Of a stretch of 64,000 nt of DNA, positions 60,729-64,000 are shown one piece after another. Source of the DNA: Myxococcaceae bacterium JPH2 (lineage in GTDB: Bacteria > Myxococcota > Myxococcia > Myxococcales > Myxococcaceae); contig JAEMGR010000032.1 of the NCBI GenBank assembly GCA_016458225.1, positions 1 to 64,000 of the forward strand, in the 5' to 3' direction. Position 1 is the stretch's first letter; each line of letters opens with the position of its first letter. A program made the translations under genes and the position numbers. The notes under the pieces were generated by a model. The model was not told where the DNA came from, searched no databases, and worked only from the letters and a program-made list of their open reading frames with translations.

Positions 60729-61391
60729 TCAGACGACCCGGTTGCGCAGCTCCTCGAAGAAGCCCACCCAGAGCTGCCACATCTCCTCGGCGCCCTTGAC
60801 GATGGTGGCCATCTCCGCGTCCGTGTAGCTCAGCCCGACCGTCTGCCCGGCGGTCTGCACATGGTCCGGCTCCTGCTTCACGTGGATGTCCACCCACGGC
60901 AGGGACTTGAGGCCGGTGGTGCGCCGCACCAGCTTGCCCAGCTTGGCCACCATGGTGAGGTCCGCCACCTCGGTGCCGTACAGGAAGCCCAGGCCCGTGA
61001 GGTAGTTGTCCGTGGAGCGGGCATAGCCGTCCAGCAGTCGCTGGGTCGCCGGCGTCATCTTCGCCTCCGACACCGCCGCGCGCGCCATGCCCGCGTCGGT
61101 CATCGTCTGGATGAAGAAGCGCTCGTGCGCTCGCTCGACGTCTCCCTCGCCCACCTCCTGGTTGAGGATGTGGGTGACCGCCGTCTTCATTTCGAGGTTG
61201 GGACAGACGGCGATGAGGCGGCTGAGGAACGTGGGGAAGTAGTGCAGGGGATGCCACCACTGACCCAACACCAACTCCGCCTGCTCCACGGAGAAGGTCT
61301 TCTCGTCCACCACCTCGAAGAAGCGGTGCTTGATCAGCTGCTCCCGACTGGAGTTCTTCGCTAGCGCCGCCTCGATGGAATGGTTTCGCAT
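60729..61391 (-). CDS. Iron-containing redox/heme-oxygenase-fold protein
   Basis: A 220-residue soluble helical protein with ATG at 61391 (a GTG at 61394 directly precedes it). It has the HO/TenA-PqqC-like pattern IKHRFFEVVDEKTFSVEQAE, QWWHPLHYFPTFLSRLIAV, NQEVGEGDVERAHERFF and VDIHVKQEPDHVQTAGQTV. Histidines and glutamates at these places fit a diiron ligand set (HDO family). Substrate unknown. It is divergent from the flavin monooxygenase-like gene, with the AT-richer 230-nt interval in between. Confidence 0.75.
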   Translation of the reverse strand: MRNHSIEAALAKNSSREQLIKHRFFEVVDEKTFSVEQAELVLGQWWHPLHYFPTFLSRLIAVCPNLEMKTAVTHILNQEVGEGDVERAHERFFIQTMTDAGMARAAVSEAKMTPATQRLLDGYARSTDNYLTGLGFLYGTEVADLTMVAKLGKLVRRTTGLKSLPWVDIHVKQEPDHVQTAGQTVGLSYTDAEMATIVKGAEEMWQLWVGFFEELRNRVV

Positions 61392-61561
61392 CACAGCTCC
61401 CGTGCTTGAGGTCCGCAGGCTCGAGGAGAGCGGGAATCAGGACTCAGATTGTTGGACGATTCCCCCACCCACTCGTCAACACCATATCCCAATGATGTTC
61501 TAGGAAACAGAGAATACCAAGTTAGAGCTGTATTGCATGAGTGTGGTGTTGGTGTAGGAAT

Positions 61562-61577
61562 CACCTGCGTGCAGGTG
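61562..61577. promoter_or_regulatory. Palindromic candidate operator in divergent region
   Basis: A perfect 7-bp inverted repeat with 2-nt spacer (CACCTGC-GT-GCAGGTG) in the interval 61392-61620, which is markedly AT-richer than the rest. It may bind a dimeric regulator that controls both flanking genes. No regulator gene is adjacent. Confidence 0.5.
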
Positions 61578-61620
61578 TGTGTATGTTCATTTCCTGACAT
61601 GAAGGCCCGACTTCGGTCGG

Positions 61621-63102
61621 ATGCCCCGGGTGGGCGACGCGCCGCGACGATGGGGAATGCGCGTCCTGTCACCGAGCCCCGAGGAGACGCCGGCCATCGG
61701 GCTGGCGGCGCTGGAGTTGGCGCTCCAGGCGGATCTGGAGCGCCTGGCTTATCCGGGGCGCTCCTGGGTGCCGCCGCGGCAGACGCGCGCCGGGCTGCCC
61801 GTCCTGGACGTGCTAGTCATTGGCGGGGGGCAGAGCGGACTCACCGCCGCGTTCGGACTGATGCGAGAGCGGGTGACGAACCTGCTCGTGGTGGATGACG
61901 GAGCGCCAGACCGGGCGGGGCCGTGGAAGACCTTCGCCCGCATGCGGACGCTGCGCACGCCCAAGCACCTCACGGGGCCGGACCATGGGCTGCCCCATCT
62001 TCTGTTCCAGTCCTGGTTCGAGGCCCAATACGGCGCGGAGGCCTGGACGTCGCTGGGGCGAATCCCCAAGGAGCTGTGGGCGGACTATCTGGGCTGGTAC
62101 CGCCGGGTGCTGGGCATCCCCGTGCGCAGCCAGACGCGCGCGGGCCCGCTGGAGTGGCGCGCCGACGAGGGCTGCTTCCGCGTTCCCTTGGCGGACTCGG
62201 GGGGCGCCTCCGCGGCCGTGGTGCATGCCCGCAAGGTGGTGCTGGCCACGGGCATCGATGGCTCGGGGCGGTGGGAGGTGCCCGCAGAGCTGGCGAGCGT
62301 GCCTCGGGCGCTCTACGTGCACACGTGTGAGCCCATCGACTTCGAGTCCATGCGGGGCCGGAGCGTGGGCGTGCTGGGGGCGGGGGCCTCGGCGTTCGAC
62401 AATGCCTCCCTCGCGCTGGAGCACGGCGCCTCGGAGGTGCGGCTGTTCTTTCGTCGCCGTGAGTTGCCCACCGTCAATGCCTATCGTTGGGCGGAGTTCG
62501 TCGGCTTTCTCAAACACCATGCGGAGCTGCCGGACGTGGACCGCTGGCGCTTCATCCGTCGCATCCTGGAGATGGGACAGCTGCCTCCCGCGGACACCTA
62601 TCGACGCGCGGTCGGGTTCTCGCATTTCCACCTGCACCCGGGGTCGCCCTGGCTCTCCGTGGCGGCGGTGGAGGGGCGGGCGCGTGTCACCACGCCGCAA
62701 GGTGTCTATCTATTCGATCGGCTCATTCTCGGCAGCGGCACGGTGACGGACCTGTCGCTGCGACCCGAGCTGGCGTTGCTCTACCCAGACATCGCGCTGT
62801 GGCGAGACCGTTTCCAGCCGCCGCCCGAGCTGGCGCACGCGGACCTCTCGCGGCATCCCTACCTGAGCGCCCATTTCGAGTTTCAGGAGAAGGTGCCGGG
62901 CCGGGCGCCGCACGTCGCGGCGGTCTTCAATTATACCTTTGGCTGTCTGCTTTCCCTGGGGCTGGGTGGGGCGAGCATCTCGGGCATGAAGTACAGCTTG
63001 CCTCGGCTGGTCGCGGGGGTGACGCGACAGCTCTATCTGGATGACAGGGATGCCTTCTATCGGTCCCTGGAGTGCTATGCGGAGAGGGAATTCGAGCCAT
63101 GA
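61621..63102 (+). CDS. FAD-dependent monooxygenase-like protein
   Basis: A 493-residue protein (ATG at 61621; ATG at 61657 is a likely alternative start, MRVLSPSPEET). FAD motif VLVIGGGQSGLTAAFGL and NADPH-type motif GVLGAGASAFDNASLAL are present. Conserved segments GPWKTFARMRTLRTPKHLTG, FEAQYGAEAWTSLGRIPKEL and LFFRRRELPTVN place it in the FMO-like family. Substrate unknown. Its stop overlaps the allantoinase start by 4 nt (ATGA), so they are co-translated. Confidence 0.85.
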   Translation: MPRVGDAPRRWGMRVLSPSPEETPAIGLAALELALQADLERLAYPGRSWVPPRQTRAGLPVLDVLVIGGGQSGLTAAFGLMRERVTNLLVVDDGAPDRAGPWKTFARMRTLRTPKHLTGPDHGLPHLLFQSWFEAQYGAEAWTSLGRIPKELWADYLGWYRRVLGIPVRSQTRAGPLEWRADEGCFRVPLADSGGASAAVVHARKVVLATGIDGSGRWEVPAELASVPRALYVHTCEPIDFESMRGRSVGVLGAGASAFDNASLALEHGASEVRLFFRRRELPTVNAYRWAEFVGFLKHHAELPDVDRWRFIRRILEMGQLPPADTYRRAVGFSHFHLHPGSPWLSVAAVEGRARVTTPQGVYLFDRLILGSGTVTDLSLRPELALLYPDIALWRDRFQPPPELAHADLSRHPYLSAHFEFQEKVPGRAPHVAAVFNYTFGCLLSLGLGGASISGMKYSLPRLVAGVTRQLYLDDRDAFYRSLECYAEREFEP

Positions 63103-64000
63103 GCGCGGGAGACTTCGTGCTGCGCAGCCAGCGCGTCCTCGTGGACGGCGGACTGCGCGCGGCGGCGGTGGTGGTCCAGGCGGGGAGGGTGGCCGCGGTG
63201 TCTGCGTTCTCCGAGGCTCCCTCGGGGTTGCCTGTCACGGACGTGGGCGAGCTGGTGGTGATGCCTGGCGTGGTGGACTGCCACGCGCACATCAACGAGC
63301 CCGGGCGAACGGAATGGGAGGGATTCGAGACGGCCACGCGCGCGGCGGCGGCCGGAGGCATCACCACGCTGGTGGACATGCCGCTCAACTCGCTGCCGCC
63401 CACCACCACGTTGGATGCGCTCTTGCTCAAGGCGCGCGCGGCGGAGGGGCGCTGCCACGTGGATCATGGCTTCTGGGGCGGCGTCATCCCGGGCAACGCG
63501 GACGAACTGGAAGGGCTCATCGAGGCGGGAGTGCCCGGGTTCAAGTGCTTCCTGTGCCCATCGGGTGTGGATGAGTTCCCCGCCGCGAATCGCGAGGTGC
63601 TCGCGGAGGCCATGCCGGTGCTGGCGCGCTGGGGGATTCCGCTGCTCGTCCACGCGGAGCTGGAGTCACCCACCGTGCGCGCGGAGGGAGATGTCCGCGC
63701 CTACTCCCGCTATCTGGCGTCTCGGCCCGCGCGCTGGGAGGACGATGCCATCCGGTTGATGGTGTCGCTGGCGCGTCAGCATGGCTGTCGCGTGCACATC
63801 GTCCATCTGTCATCCGCGAGCGCGCTGTCGCTGCTGCGTGAAGCCCGCGGCGCGGGTGTGCCGGTGACGGTGGAGACGTGTCCGCACTACCTGACGTTCG
63901 CGGCGGAGACGATTCCGGATGGCGCCACGTTCCTCAAGTGCGCGCCGCCCATTCGTGAGGCGCGCAACCGGGAGCGGCTGTGGGAGGCGCTTCGCCAGGG
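63099..64000 (+). CDS. allB: Allantoinase-like cyclic amidohydrolase (truncated by window end)
   Basis: At least 300 codons without a stop. The metal motif DCHAHINEPGRTEWEGFETA has the HxH zinc-binding pair. FKCFLCPSGVDEFP contains the carboxylated-lysine site (FKCFL) and is typical of allantoinase (AllB) rather than dihydroorotase. Histidines in LLVHAELE and VHIVHLSSASA and VETCPHYLTF provide further metal ligands. The enzyme opens allantoin to allantoate in purine catabolism. The gene runs off the window. Confidence 0.9.
   Translation, partial: MSAGDFVLRSQRVLVDGGLRAAAVVVQAGRVAAVSAFSEAPSGLPVTDVGELVVMPGVVDCHAHINEPGRTEWEGFETATRAAAAGGITTLVDMPLNSLPPTTTLDALLLKARAAEGRCHVDHGFWGGVIPGNADELEGLIEAGVPGFKCFLCPSGVDEFPAANREVLAEAMPVLARWGIPLLVHAELESPTVRAEGDVRAYSRYLASRPARWEDDAIRLMVSLARQHGCRVHIVHLSSASALSLLREARGAGVPVTVETCPHYLTFAAETIPDGATFLKCAPPIREARNRERLWEALRQ

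Overview
The window is a high-GC, densely coded bacterial chromosome segment from a Myxococcaceae-type delta-proteobacterium (Myxococcus/Corallococcus/Pyxidicoccus group). This rests on strong G/C preference at third codon positions, the order tuf-rpmG-tRNA-Trp-secE-nusG-rplKA-rplJL-rpoBC, a fruA developmental regulator, a Kil/Tad-like secretion locus with FHA domains, and a myxobacterial-style Ser/Thr kinase. I ran no database search; all names come from reading motifs and family signatures.

Layout: 1-13 kb holds translation and transcription genes (3' end of tuf, rpmG, tRNA-Trp, secE, nusG, L11, L1, L10, L7/L12, RpoB, RpoC) with intrinsic terminators or attenuators at nearly every junction. 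13-19 kb holds two phasin-like proteins, a lytic transglycosylase, two small hypothetical proteins, a Tgl/PilF-like TPR lipoprotein, a RodZ-like membrane HTH protein, recO and a PfkB sugar kinase. 19-25 kb holds a transmembrane Ser/Thr kinase and glyQS. 25-36 kb is a seven-gene locus: two probable beta-propeller lipoproteins, an FHA protein, a prepilin peptidase (CpaA type), a secretin (CpaC type), an FHA-CpaF ATPase fusion and a double-FHA membrane protein. It matches, from memory, the first gene cluster of the M. xanthus Kil contact-dependent prey-killing machine. The platform proteins, pilins and TadE/F-like genes are not here and must lie elsewhere.

36-45 kb holds polA (proofreading site apparently degenerate), a membrane metallopeptidase, a DUF167 protein, a DivIVA-like protein, a HEAT-type protein, a J-domain protein with an N-terminal Cys4 motif, a SpoIIM-like/RDD membrane pair and a small heat-shock protein. 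45-49 kb holds fruA, a stand-alone mbtH, an exported hypothetical protein and a macro/M17-N-like plus nucleoside-deoxyribosyltransferase/TIR-like fusion. 49-61 kb holds a DSD1-type PLP enzyme, a prolyl oligopeptidase, a PBP4-type lipoprotein, a two-gene RdgC-like pair, an M1 aminopeptidase lipoprotein and a phosphate transporter with its DUF47 partner. 61-64 kb holds a heme-oxygenase-fold protein divergent from a flavin monooxygenase-like gene that overlaps a truncated allantoinase.

The most interesting parts are the FHA-rich Tad/Kil locus (with competing hairpins ahead of the prepilin peptidase and a terminator-like hairpin between secretin and ATPase), the macro/NDT-like fusion protein, the split RdgC pair, and the palindrome in the AT-richer divergent region near 61.5 kb.
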